The notes under the pieces are model-generated. The model had not been told where the DNA came from, ran no database searches, and saw only the letters and a list, made by a program, of their open reading frames with translations. Shown piece after piece: positions 49,201-60,238 of a stretch of DNA of 64,000 nucleotides. This DNA is from Coffea arabica (Eukaryota > Streptophyta > Magnoliopsida > Gentianales > Rubiaceae), in NCBI RefSeq assembly GCF_036785885.1, contig NC_092322.1, forward strand, positions 15,460,466-15,524,465, read 5' to 3'. The first letter of the stretch is position 1, and every line of letters begins with the position of its first letter. A program made the translations under genes and the position numbers.

Positions 49201-49651
49201 TAACAACAGTGTTAACAACCATTGTCGCGTTCCCATTGCCGTTTCTTTGTGAAGCATATAGCTAAAGAAATAAAAATTATTTTGCCGAGAAAACTTTGGT
49301 CTAGTGGTTAAAGTTTAAGTTTTAAGTATCAGCGATTAATATTGGATTCTAATCTTTCTGCATCTTCTCCCGTTTTTTAATTCCGCCCCTCCCTGGCTAG
49401 AAAATTTTTTAAAAAATAACATATATTTCCTCTGTTTTTTTGTTAAAATAATTCATGCAGTTTCTTCGGTGGTCAGAAATATTAGGAATTTTTGACGTTA
49501 GAATTCTTTTTTGCTATGTACTAAAAGAAACCACAAAAAATTCATTTTCTTTATTGGTCAATTTCTTCGCCATCACCATCGTTTCTAACCAAAAAGAGCA
49601 TTGCATGTGGAACCTATATTGATGGTTGCATGCCTAACAGTGAAAGTTATT
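46201..49651. other. Intergenic region upstream of the U-box gene
   Basis: It contains the U-box promoter on its left edge and A-rich and GA-rich simple stretches (for example 47707-47740). A 110-codon frame at 46640-46972 has no recognisable domain. I see no other gene, RNA gene or clearly bounded transposon. Confidence 0.45.
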
Positions 49652-49660
49652 GTAAATGTT

Positions 49661-50129
49661 GGGTAAATTACACTTTATTCTTCTGTGATTTAATATTTTT
49701 TACATAACCCCCTTTGATTTTAAAAGCTATACATAGCCCTCTCATGATTTGAATTAAAGTGTTAAAATAACGGAAATGATCATTCGTAACGGAGTCACCT
49801 AAAATGTCAAAAATGCCCTTATGTAAAGTTGAAAATTATTTATTAACCAAAGGGGGTTATGTGTATATTTTAAAAACAACAAGGACCTTATATGATAATG
49901 TATGAAACTATAAGAGAATTATATGATAAAATATAAAATCATACAGGGTTAGTGTGTCCTGTATTTATAAAGGTAATTTCGGTATTTTTAAAAGTTTCAT
50001 TATGAATGATCATTTCCGTCATTTTGACACTTTAATCTAAACCATAAGGGAGTTATGTATAATTTTTGAAATTATATAAAATTATGTAAAAAAATACTAA
50101 ATCAAAAGAGGGTAAAGTGTAATTTGCCC
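49661..50129. mobile_element. Mutator-like MITE
   Basis: It begins GGGTAAATTACACTTTA and ends with the inverse TAAAGTGTAATTTGCCC. Inner inverted similarity continues for over 150 bp. The 9-bp flanks gtaaatgtt and ataaatgtc share seven bases, consistent with an aged target duplication. It is AT-rich with no coding capacity. Confidence 0.75.
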
Positions 50130-51901
50130 ATAAATGTCTGAAGTTGAGTATGACTGTTCACACGGTTCACGGTCTTTGAAACCATCATGTACCATCATCA
50201 TAAGATTAGGGAAGCAATTATTTTGCCCAACGATACAAAAGGAATGGATGTGAACCATCTTTTGTATTTAAGTGTTTTGATTTATCATCTAGTGGGGAAG
50301 GTGAAAATCAACAGAAAGAGTCAAAGGATGGCCAAAAACTAAGAGACAAAGGCGAACACAGAAAGAAACATAGGAACATCAAGATTGCTATGTAGAATTT
50401 TCAGCTTTGACTACTATCTTGTCTGCCACTAGATGATTCTACTCCAACTAAACTTGCAAAGAGCCCACTCTCTCTATTTAATACGGCATTGGTCCCATCT
50501 TGATAGTAGTGTTAATTTTTTCACACAGTTTGAAAAAAATTAATTAACTTTATTAGAAGAGTAAATCTAATCTATTATTTTTCTAAAATACTCTTCTATT
50601 AATATTAGGAATATGATTAATCATTATATTTTTACATTAGTTACAACAATAATACTATGGAATATTGCAGCATTCAAGATACCAATCAAATCAATAACTA
50701 AATAAGATATGTTATACTCGTTTACATTAGATAAGGATATTCTAAAAAAATTACAAGTTTAATGTAATAATAACAAAACGATCAAAGTGGGACAGAGGCA
50801 GTATTAATTTGGTATGTTTGGATAGCCTCTATTTGCACAAAAATTATTTATTTGCATCATAAATATATTTTTCAATATATCTTTTTATTTTTTCAATCAC
50901 ATTTTTATCTCACATGCATGATACATCACATCACAAATAGTGCTACAATAATTATTCTAAATAATATCTCAAATAAACTCCTAAAGTGCTACATAAAAGT
51001 GCAGTAAATGTGCATATTAAAGGGAAACTCTTACATTTTTTTTGTAATATTTTGAGATTCAAACTATAATATTTACAAGGATTTTTAAAAAAAAAATATT
51101 TTCAAGGATATAAGTGAAAAGTTTAAACATTCTAAATATGGCTGTGAATTAGGCCTTTGGGCCACGTTTTGATATGCCCAAGTCTAGACCCAAATAAAAA
51201 TCTAAAAATTGTGCTTGGGGCCATGCCCACTCCGGTTTAAACTAGTATGGATCAACCTTACCCCTTTTGTTTTATACGGTGTCGGGTTCTAGAAACAAGT
51301 TGGTCCAAATTTAACAAATCACCCTTAAAATATTATCTTACAAAAAGTATAAGACATTAATTAAATGTAATGTATTTAAATTACATCAAATTAAAGATCT
51401 TAGGTTCAAATCTTACTTTCCCTTTAGGCTTCTTAAATCCCACCCCCCTTACTAAAAAAAATTTTAAAAAAGATATTAGTTAAACAAATCAAGGTTTAAG
51501 ATGCTTAACACAAGAGTACTCATAATTTCAAATTATGAATTTCTTAATGAAACTATAATTTTAAACAATGAGTATGTGCATATGTGTTTGCGTGTGTGCA
51601 CTGCCCCGCACATGTTGAAGGGTTCTTCCATGAGCTATCAAGATCTGAAACCTATAGAGTGCAGCTGCTGGCTTTAAAGGTTCAATAACCAAATCAATCC
51701 AGAGGTCTTGAAAAAGATAGCAACCAAGGCCTTGCAAAGGGTATAGATAGGACACGAGAATAGAATCATAGAAGAGGGCAGTGAGAGCTCAAGAATTATG
51801 TTTATCTTGAAAAAGATCTACTCCTTTCAAGGCAGTAAATTTATTCCATTTATACGTACCTCCCTTAAACCGCCTGTCAAGTATCCCATCCTTAAGGCTA
51901 A
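50130..51901. other. Intergenic DNA with a MITE relic
   Basis: A copy of the Tourist-like family seen at 37143 lies at about 50811-50993. The shared word is tttttatctcacatgcatgatacatcac and nearby sequence, here with weaker termini. The rest shows no gene. Confidence 0.45.
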
Positions 51902-52068
51902 CTAGTTTTTTAGGCCTCGCGCTACGCGCGAGGTTGCCCTAACTTGTGTTAATTTAATTTAATTTTATGGAGTAGGTTAAACGATGATAATTGGTAATAT
52001 GATTGCATTCGATAATTAGAAAGTCATTTTGTATGGAAGGTATAGATGTATCAGTGTATGTATATAGA
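51902..52068 (-). mobile_element. Helitron 3' end, far end uncertain
   Basis: Read on the minus strand, an 8-bp perfect stem with a 3-base loop (cctcgcgc-gta-gcgcgagg, plus 51915-51933) is followed nine bases later by CTAG at 51905-51902 and then T. This is the canonical Helitron 3' terminus. A candidate 5' end, A then TCTATATACATACACTG on the minus strand, lies at 52068, giving a very small element. The element could instead extend further right. I am sure of the 3' end, not of the length. Confidence 0.6.
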
Positions 52069-53183
52069 TATATACATTTAATGTAGAATGAAGATCAACT
52101 GATTCTTTAAAGACGTTGGATGAAAAAAATGTCAGATGTGTAAACAAAAGAAACCATAGTGTTTCGGTACTGTGTTATCACATAAGAATATAGGTCGTTT
52201 ATAATACTTATGGGTTTAAACTTTACAAAAGATTAAGTCACACTGGAATTACATTGTTGATGTAAGTTTATGAACAAGGGGATCAATAATTTTAGAAGGA
52301 AGAATCTGACAACTTTGATCTTTTTACTGCGAAGAAAGCGGTCATATTGCTGGTTCAGAGCTCAAAAGGAAGCAGTGATTGCTCATAATATCAGTATATC
52401 AGAAAACTGTTTGTGTGTTGCTTGACTAAAAGAAAGGTCATAGATGAAATCTAGGAAATTGTTGTATTAAACTAATTGGAATCGTGAGACCAGACGAAGC
52501 TGCTGGATGATACAGAGAAAAACGAAAACGTCGGACGGGGAAAGAGTCTAGAGGTCTCTCGTACCCTCAGGTAGTTATCAAGAAGCGTGATCGAGTAGGG
52601 ATTGACCGTATTGGAAATTTTTTTCTAACTATTTTGTAATGACGGTTGACTGATTAAGGCACAAGAATTTTGTTCATCTTCGAGGATGGTGCTGCGAAGG
52701 ATGGTTGAAACTTGAGACTCGAGAGCAAGTAAAAAATGTTGAATGATTGCTTTCTTAATTATGATCAAGAGATATCTCAAGTATTCACTACCATTTAATA
52801 AAGTAGTTAAACGAACTTTCTCTCCTTCATTTCATATGTTCCAATATTTCTTCACTTGAGACAGTTACCTACGATCCGCAAGAAACGAACCCGTTTCAAT
52901 CTTGTCCCTCTAGCAGGAACACTGCTGTCTAACCATTCTAATGACCTGCACTTGTACTCCAAAACGATTATCACGTCAAATCAAACATCATCATCTCTCT
53001 AGCTTACTTCGCAACAACAACATTAACTCCTGCTGATCCTCAATACTATGAGTCCTGCAAATACTCTCCTCCACTTGAGATAATTTTTTGGTACACGTGC
53101 ATGCACATATTTGCTATAGAGAGAGACAGAGAGAGAACAATTGTCGCTGCGAATTCGAGAAAGAGTTGAATTTAAAGCATAAC
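52069..53183. other. Intergenic region upstream of the LysM locus
   Basis: No conserved frame is recognised. The segment may in part belong to a longer Helitron ending at 51902, and its right part should contain the LysM promoter. A GA-rich tract lies at about 53116-53136. Confidence 0.4.
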
Positions 53184-53513
53184 ATGTCAGGCCGCATTCA
53201 TCCATCGACAGCTCTAGCAGAGATTGTGTTCTGGTACTGTGCCTTGTTCCTGGCTTTAAAGTTGGTGTTAAGCTGCTGTGAATCAACTGAGGAGGAGTTT
53301 GAAGTGCAACAGTAGAAGCAGCAAATATTATCTTCATTACTACTTGAACAGCCGTGTGATGAGATTCATGCGGTACGTGAAGGAGAGACTCTGCATACTA
53401 TCAGTGGAAAATGTGGGGATCCTTACATCTTTGAGCAGAATCCCTATATTCATGATCCAAATGATGTTTTCCCTGAGTTAGTCATCAAGATCACCCCTTT
53501 CACAAATATGTAG
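53184..53513 (+). pseudogene. Single-LysM small membrane/secreted protein with one in-frame TAG
   Basis: One continuous frame of 109 codons runs from ATG at 53184 to TAG at 53511, broken only by TAG at 53313-53315. Residues 11-32 form a hydrophobic signal anchor (AEIVFWYCALFLALKLVLS). After the stop, residues 62-105 form a LysM domain: HAVREGETLHTIS, KCGDPYIFEQNP, IHDPNDVFP, LVIKITP. Small plant proteins with this layout are known in Arabidopsis as peptidoglycan-binding LysM proteins, and LysM domains bind N-acetylglucosamine glycans. The stop follows VQQ and most simply came from CAG by one C-to-T change. Everything else is intact, so this is a young pseudogene, a readthrough gene or a sequencing error. 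I cannot tell which. Confidence 0.82.
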
Positions 53514-54143
53514 ATGTTTCTCCTTTTAACCTATTCTTAAGCTCGTATGTTTGTTGCTCCTCTGTTTTGTTGAACCGGATGTTGAGGTTCAATGCTAATA
53601 GCCCCATTGTCCTCTCTCCTCTGTTTTTCTTTTTCATGCAATATATTATTTTGATTGTGCGTGAACCACGGTCTGTGGCTGCTTGTCTTGCTAGTTTCTA
53701 TGATGAAATATGCAATTGCATGTTACTATTTCATCATTTTCAACTTTTTGCTTCTTTCTCGCGGGAAGGCATAATTTCTCGAGAATAAGTTCAAACTTGT
53801 ACTGTGTTTTACGGTATTGTTCATCAAGCTTTTGCAGTAAAACGAAGGATCAATAGACATAGTGAGACAGAGTAACGAGCGCTTCTTTCACTTACACTAC
53901 AAAGAGGGGGGACGGAGTGATAGACTCAGATTGATTTCAACCGTTATATGTAGTTGTTTTTAAACTGGTTTTTTTTTTCCCTGGTTGAAATATTTATTTT
54001 AAGTTAAACGTTCCTTTGTTGGAACACAAGGGAAATCGTAGTGAAGAACAAATTCAGTTTATCATGAAAATTCTTGTTTCTCAAAGTAAAACAAAGCAAG
54101 AAAGCTAAAGTGGGAAAACAAAAATATTGGGCTTAAATATAAA
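53514..54143. other. Intergenic DNA after the LysM locus
   Basis: It probably begins with the 3' untranslated region of the LysM gene. No other coding or structured feature is recognised. Confidence 0.45.
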
Positions 54144-54151
54144 GTATGGAG

Positions 54152-54614
54152 TAGAGGTGTTGAAATGGATGACTTGGGTGGGTTTGGGTTGGATAAAATG
54201 GGTAATGGGTATAAGTGAATTAATTCATTTATACCCATTTAATTAGATAGGTATAAATGAGTACGTCAAAAAATGAATTTGGTAACTCAATTACCCATTT
54301 ACAACTTATTTATTTTAACTTTTGGTTAACTCATTTAAATTTATTTTTGCAAAACAAGTTATCAATTTATACCACTCTTTGTACCCATTATTAGTTTTAA
54401 ATATTTATTTATAATGTTCAATAAATTTAATTACCAATTTTTTTTCATTTATACTCTATGTTACAAAATTATCTATTATTTAATAATTGAATAATAAGAA
54501 TATACAAATTTGAACTAAATACTATAAAAATTAATATAAAATTTTGAACTTATACCATCTATTCATGGACGAGTATAGATAAATTTAATTAGGTGGGTTG
54601 ATTTGTCACCTCTA
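54152..54614. mobile_element. hAT-like MITE
   Basis: Ends TAGAGGTGTTGAAATGG and the inverse CACCTCTA. The 8-bp flanks gtatggag (54144-54151) and gtatcgag (54615-54622) differ by one base. Its 463 bp are rich in the word tacccattt and carry no gene. Confidence 0.78.
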
Positions 54615-54882
54615 GTATCGAGCCATTATAACAATTGGTTTGAGTTTTATTAATATTGTCAACAAAATGGCTACGAAAAATGAGTACGAATTTCATCCAA
54701 CATGGTAAGTTGTTTCTTCTACAATCTATACTGAAAATGTTTAAAAGGTCGGATGAGGGTTTGAAAATCAAAATCAAAGGTAGATGCCACGAGTGCAGGA
54801 CCATCTCTCGCTCTCTCTATCTCTGTTGGGCTCAATGTATTCAAAGTGGCAAAATTTTCGTTGAAATGGAATTTCTCTTGGG

Positions 54883-54939
54883 CACCCATTTCACATGTTA
54901 GGCGTAGCTGGTGTATTCGGCGGCTCCCTATTCAGTGCC
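54883..54939 (+). pseudogene. psbA: Chloroplast psbA fragment in nuclear DNA
   Basis: Nineteen codons read [19 protein letters not shown], which matches the photosystem II D1 protein in its most conserved part, around the helix that follows the herbicide-binding region. The match stops abruptly on both sides, so this is a short nuclear insert of plastid DNA and not a gene. It lies three bases from the SARD4-like fragment in the opposite orientation. Confidence 0.8.
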
Positions 54940-54942
54940 CAT

Positions 54943-55107
54943 AACAGTCAAATGAGCTTTGATCAAATGGGGTGCTAAAGAACCAGCACCTATCATCACA
55001 AAGGTCGCCGAGTCTTTTCTGGATAAGTATTGTGAAGCTAAAGCAGAAACGCAAGAAGTGCGATAAACGGTTAGTTCAGTGGCATCGATGGAAGCCAAGG
55101 TTTGGCC
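54943..55107 (-). pseudogene. Fragment of an ornithine cyclodeaminase/mu-crystallin (SARD4-like) gene
   Basis: On the minus strand 55 codons read GQTLASIDATELTVYRTSCV, then SALASQYLSRKDS, then [20 protein letters not shown]. This is the middle of the ornithine cyclodeaminase/mu-crystallin family, including the start of the NAD(P)-binding fold (GAGSLAPH). In Arabidopsis the relative SARD4 acts in pipecolic acid synthesis for systemic immunity. Nothing upstream or downstream continues the family match, so it is an isolated fragment, perhaps one exon moved by DNA repair or transposon capture. It is uninterrupted, which suggests a recent origin. Confidence 0.82.
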
Positions 55108-55346
55108 CACGCGGACAGACAGCATCGAAGTTCCAAAGCCATGCAGACAGCTAGGCGCATGGCGGTCTCTTCTTTTGTTGAAGAAAAGAAGCAGTTCTTT
55201 CTCTTGTCGCCCACACCACTGAATGACAAAAGCCACCACCACTGCATCACAACAGACCAAACTGCCCCTCAAACTCACAGAAATCACGGTATAACCTGCC
55301 CATTTTCACTGTAGCAACTCTAACTCGCACCTTTAGTATAGTAAAG

Positions 55347-56905
55347 ATTACTCAGATTATGGTCGAGAAAAAAAAAATTCGGACATGTACCGCTCTGACA
55401 AGGATCTATACAAATCTATGGGTACTGGCCGTGTCAGCCGGCACTCAAAAGTCAGTCAATTTTTTTTTTTTTTTTTAAGTCTGATTGTCAGCCCGGCAGC
55501 GTTTTTAAAGTTGTCGGTTGCCGAGCTGACAATGCCTGGTAGTCGACAACTTCTGCAAAAAGGCTGGCTGCCGGGCAAAGAGAGCCTGGCAGCCGGTCTA
55601 ATTTTTAAAAAAAAAAATTTGCAAACTCTCCACTTTCTGAATTGAACAATAGGTTACGTCTACAGTGGAAAGTTCACTATGCGTAGCCAGTCTAATTTTC
55701 AAAAAAAAAAAATTTTTGCAAACTCTCCACTTTCTGAATTGAACAATAGGTTACGTCTACAGTGGAAAGTTCACTTTTTTGTGCATAAGAAGCAGAAGCA
55801 ATGCAAGGAGGCCAACTCTACTATATGGAGACACACGAATAAGTATATTCGGGCACTGGAGAAAGCGAATTATGCATAGATAAAAAATGTTATATATTTT
55901 AAAATCACAATAAAAGTTCTCTTAAAAATTTATTCATCATCTAATGTCCAATACTTATATTTGATAAATTAGAATAGTTAATTAAATATTCTATTATAAT
56001 ATAAGTAACTATATGTCATTGAGTCGAATGAATAATATTTCTTTTTTCCTTTTTTAGGCATTTCAACTAGTTGTCTATTAAGTTTCAATTGAAATAAAGA
56101 TTTTATAATTATTTAAATTATTCAATAAAATTATCAATTTAAGATGAACATAAATATAAATACATTAAATTGTATTATTGAAATATTTAATTTAATATGA
56201 AGGAAAGACAAGAAGAAATGGCAAGAAATTTTTTAAAAATTCATATAAGTTCTTTATATTGGTAATCACCTTTATTTGTTATTATAATTATAATACCTGA
56301 TCATAACCGATTGAAACTCATATCCTAATACTATTTACAACTAAAGTTACTATATACTCAAATTAAAATTTTCTTTTTTTCACTAAATTTTCTTTTATAT
56401 CTGATGTATGTGTTATCATTTGTTGACAATTAATATAACGAAAAGATGCTGTTTAGGCTAATATGTCTTGACAACGTGGGTTACTTTTAAGGATTTGAAT
56501 GAGAACTAGACCACATTTTTGTCCATTTCTCTGCTAGGCACTTGAAAAGCAAATTAGTCACGGGATGCTCAACATCTACCTGCCAGCCATTTTTTTTTTT
56601 TTTTTTCCATAAGCCCCGATAGAAGGTTAGGCAAATTTTTTTTTTTTCAAAATTAGACCGGCTGCCGGGCTCTCTCTGCCCGGTAGCCAGCTTTTTTGCA
56701 AAAGTTGTCGGCTACCGGGCATTGTCAGCCCGGCAGCCGACAACTTTTTAAAAAATATATATATATTTTTCCCGTTGCAGCGGTGTCAGATCTCAACAAA
56801 AAATTTTTGACTGGCTTTTGGGTGTCGGGCTGACATGGCCTGGTACCCATAGATTTGTATCTACATGTCCGAATTTTTTTTTTCTCGACCATAATCTAAG
56901 TAATT
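55347..56905. mobile_element. Large TIR element with cccggcagccg-rich arms
   Basis: The left end attactcagattatggtcgag recurs inverted at the right end. The inverted similarity extends roughly 250-280 bp through a motif family (gcccggcagccg, ggctggctgccgggc) unlike the surrounding AT-rich DNA. The interior is AT-rich without a transposase. Long inverted termini suggest a Mutator-like element, but I could not settle a target duplication. Confidence 0.65.
55581..55774 (+). repeat. Tandem direct repeat of about 97 bp
   Basis: The block containing tctaattttt, an A run, gcaaactctccactttctga and gttacgtctacagtggaaag occurs twice in succession, offset by 94-97 bp. The difference lies in the A-run length. 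It lies inside the TIR element, next to its left arm. Confidence 0.85.
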
Positions 56906-59894
56906 AGCCCATCCTTAAATGGTATATCTCCATTGGTCCAACACTCATATAATGGTCAAACCACTAATTGCGGGTGGATCTCGTAGTATTGTTCCACTAC
57001 TTGGAGTGGAGAAATCTTTTTTTCAATCTGTTTGCCAGACACGATAGATTTTAAGGATATCCTGAATTTTCAGAATGTGCAAATCAAGGGATTTGACCCC
57101 TTAAATTACACCTAAATAGAATCTTAAAACTCTTTTACTCGCTTGTCTACTTTAGGAGTAATTGGTTACTCGAAGAAATCTATAGTTGTCCTTTTGTCCT
57201 ATTGCACTGGTAAGAGCGACTTGTCTCCAAACCATCCACCTTTGTTGATTTCACCACCACCTTGCTTTGCCTCCTATTCGTCCGTTCTGAGCTCTCCCTT
57301 ACTTTTTATCAATGTTTAAGGTAAGAAGCCGAAGCAAGGGCAATCCTTATTTAAGTCACACATCCAAGAGCCATAAGCTATCCAAGTCAGGGCTGATAAC
57401 CCATTCTACAGTGAACCCTTCATATCCATACCTTAGTACGAGTCCTGCTGCCATTCTATATCAAACGCAAGATTGGGTTACAGCCTTGTCCAATTCTAAA
57501 TTGGGGGTAACATCCCAATGGACTCCCAATCAATCTGCCACTACATATTGACACAAACAATACACGGGCTTAGATCTAGTTAAGCTTATAACTATCCAAG
57601 TTTGAGTCCATTTTAAGTTCAGGCAATGACAGAGTCAAGGAAGGACTAATGGGAGCTGTGGCCTTCCCTAAGTTTTGAAAATTTTAATTCACAATGTATA
57701 AATACATGCATAAAATAAAGTTGTCCCCCTCCCCCCACTCCCCCCTCCAATTTTTTAAAATTTTAATTTATATTATGAGAGTATATATATATATATATAT
57801 ATGTATTAATCACCTCTGAATTAATTTTTTTCTTCAAAAAAGTTATTTATTTTTTACATACCTTTATAATTAAAGTTAATTTTGATGTTTTTCGATGTCA
57901 TATATTTAAATAGATCAAAATTAGTTTGAACATAACATATTAAGATAATATTGTTTGGAAAAATTTTGGCCCCCCAGGAAAAAAATCTTGACTCTGTCAC
58001 TAAGTTCATGCTTAGTTTTCAAACTGTATCTAATCTAACCTATTCCCAACCCTAGATTTTTAGAAGAGGGGTCGGCTCAATCTTATTAATAGTCCTATTT
58101 TTAGGACGTCCAAAAGAATTTTTAAAATCTAAGAGAGCAAATTTTAATTTATGCAAGGATATACATAAAAATTTAAATGTTTTAAGGGAATACAAAAATA
58201 TGTCTAAAATCTTAGGGGTAGCTGCTCTTCCTGCCCCTTTACATCCATTAGTGCGTATCTCATAATTATGAGACTGGTTTAAGATTAGAGCTGAAACAAT
58301 TATGTGGTCCTATTTTCTCGTACAAATCAAATATCTTTGCAAACAAGCAATACATTTATAACAATGAAGTTGCAAACATTTTTAACAAGGATGTAGATAT
58401 GGTGTGTTGTACACCATGAACATCTCAGCACATAAATAGGTAGAAAAATATTTAACACCAGTATGTATATGCATGGAGAAGACGGGTATATCATTAATCA
58501 ATCAAATTATAATTAAGAATTACCTTTATATCCATTGAGACTTTCCTACATCACTCAAACTAGTTTTTATACATAATAAGGCTAAAAAAAAAATAGGAAA
58601 AGAAAAAGAAAAAGAAAAAGAGAGTGCACATTTTGTAGTTGCGAGCTCTAGATGGCCAAGAAACTTCATTGTAGTTTTCAATAATTTAACGATGCAACCT
58701 TCAATTTTGTTTGTCAATTCTGCGCTTCATTTTCCTTTAATCAATCTGTTACCCTTCCTTTCCTATAAATAAATATATAACTACTAGATGAAAAAAAAAA
58801 AAAGCATAAATTCTTGTAACAATTCATCGAACAATGCCTCGTGCACAGAAAAGAAGCGAGCTTTCTTCATTGAGAATTGCATGTTAAGTGAGTGGGCTAA
58901 AATTACTTTTCCAACCTTGATGTTAAACATATTGTGGTTAACAGTCAATAACTCTTGAGGGATAATCTTATAAATGCATAATTTAAATTACATTTTAAAA
59001 ATTTATTCTCTGTCGTTTCATATAAAATATCGTATTTGCCCTTCCCAATTTAATTGAGTGGATAAACAGTTCGTAACTGTATACATGTTTGCAAGTCAAT
59101 TTGTAAAACTTTTATTTTCCTCTTTCTTTTATTTTCCTTTCCATTAACAAAAATTACTTTATCTTGTCATGCTTTTGACCTTTGGATCACTTGTAAGTTT
59201 GGATGATCGATTTATCAATGTCAGAAGTACAATAATTTTTTCCAGAATTTCGGATAGGAGTCGATAGGATTTTTTTTTTTTCCGCAGAAATTTAGTGAAT
59301 ATTTTGACTTTTGTTCGCTAGAAGAAAGGATTAAAGAGAATAGAAATACTATATGATATTGTTCCTTCGTCCCTCTTTGTTTTCCACTTATGTATATAGA
59401 CATGACATGCATGGTTTCCTATTTATTCCATTTATAAAGGCTTTTGGCTTTGCTCTCTTGCATTGTGATATGCTATTTTTCATGCATGTTCTTTGTTTTC
59501 AATTTGGCTTAATTTTTTCATTTCTTCACCTTTGATGTCTTATTACTAAATATTTTATGGGAGTTTGTTTTCCTGAATTTATTTCCACAAATCTTATGTT
59601 TTCTCTGTTATTTCCCTGATTAATATGTTCGAAATTTCATTATTAGTTGTGATTAAACTTTTTGTTTTTGCATTTCTTTTTGGACAAATTTTTCATTTCG
59701 CCTTGCCCACAAATTAATAGGCTTAGCTTTCAGTTTCTTACTACTTTGGTTGACAATATGCTAATTAAGGTATGCACCACCTTATTTCTGTGGATGAATA
59801 TTTTAGATTCATTGATCTGTAATTGCTTAGTACTTGTCTGTAGGCTATGGATTAAGTAGTTTGAATTCAATAGACTTTTGGAGGTTTGCCTTTA
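56906..59894. other. Intergenic DNA, no gene recognised
   Basis: It contains a (TA)n run at about 57784-57803 and an AAGAAA-type purine tract at about 58596-58622. A 79-codon frame at 57312-57551 has a Ser/Thr-rich, genic-looking composition but matches no family I know. Confidence 0.45.
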
Positions 59895-60233
59895 TGTTAT
59901 AAAACTAATAAAATAAGCTACTATAATATCAAGTGAAATATTGGAGAAAGAAGTAGAGAAATGGAGAGTGATATTCTTATATTCTAACAAGATACAAAAG
60001 TCCTCTCAAAGGGTTTCGATGTACCTCTATATATAGGCACTACAAGATTAAAGGTACATAAATCATATTAAACATCCATGACTACAATAATATGAAGAAA
60101 CCTATGAAACGGTTTCTCCACTACATGAATAGATTTATGAATTGTAACTTCTATACATAATGTAATCATAAATCATGAATTAATCCTCTTGGAAATACAA
60201 AGAGACATCCATACTTTTAATTGTTTCATAACA
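59895..60233 (-). mobile_element. Solo LTR of a retrotransposon
   Basis: Its 339 bp begin TGTTATAAAAC and end GTTTCATAACA, that is, TG...CA with short inverted ends. A perfect 5-bp target duplication, cttta, lies at 59890-59894 and 60234-60238. Read on the minus strand it has a TATATATAG promoter-like word about two-thirds along, as in an LTR. There is no internal domain on either side, so it is a solo LTR left by recombination. A Copia type is a guess from size. Confidence 0.85.
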
Positions 60234-60238
60234 CTTTA

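Noticed and set aside
54928..55287. Taking the whole 119-codon minus-strand frame as a gene
   Set aside because: Only residues 61-115 match the ornithine cyclodeaminase family. The N-terminal half is unrelated sequence and the frame ends at once beyond the fragment.
57312..57551. A 79-codon Ser/Thr-rich frame
   Set aside because: It has a genic-looking composition but no family match and no supporting exon structure.
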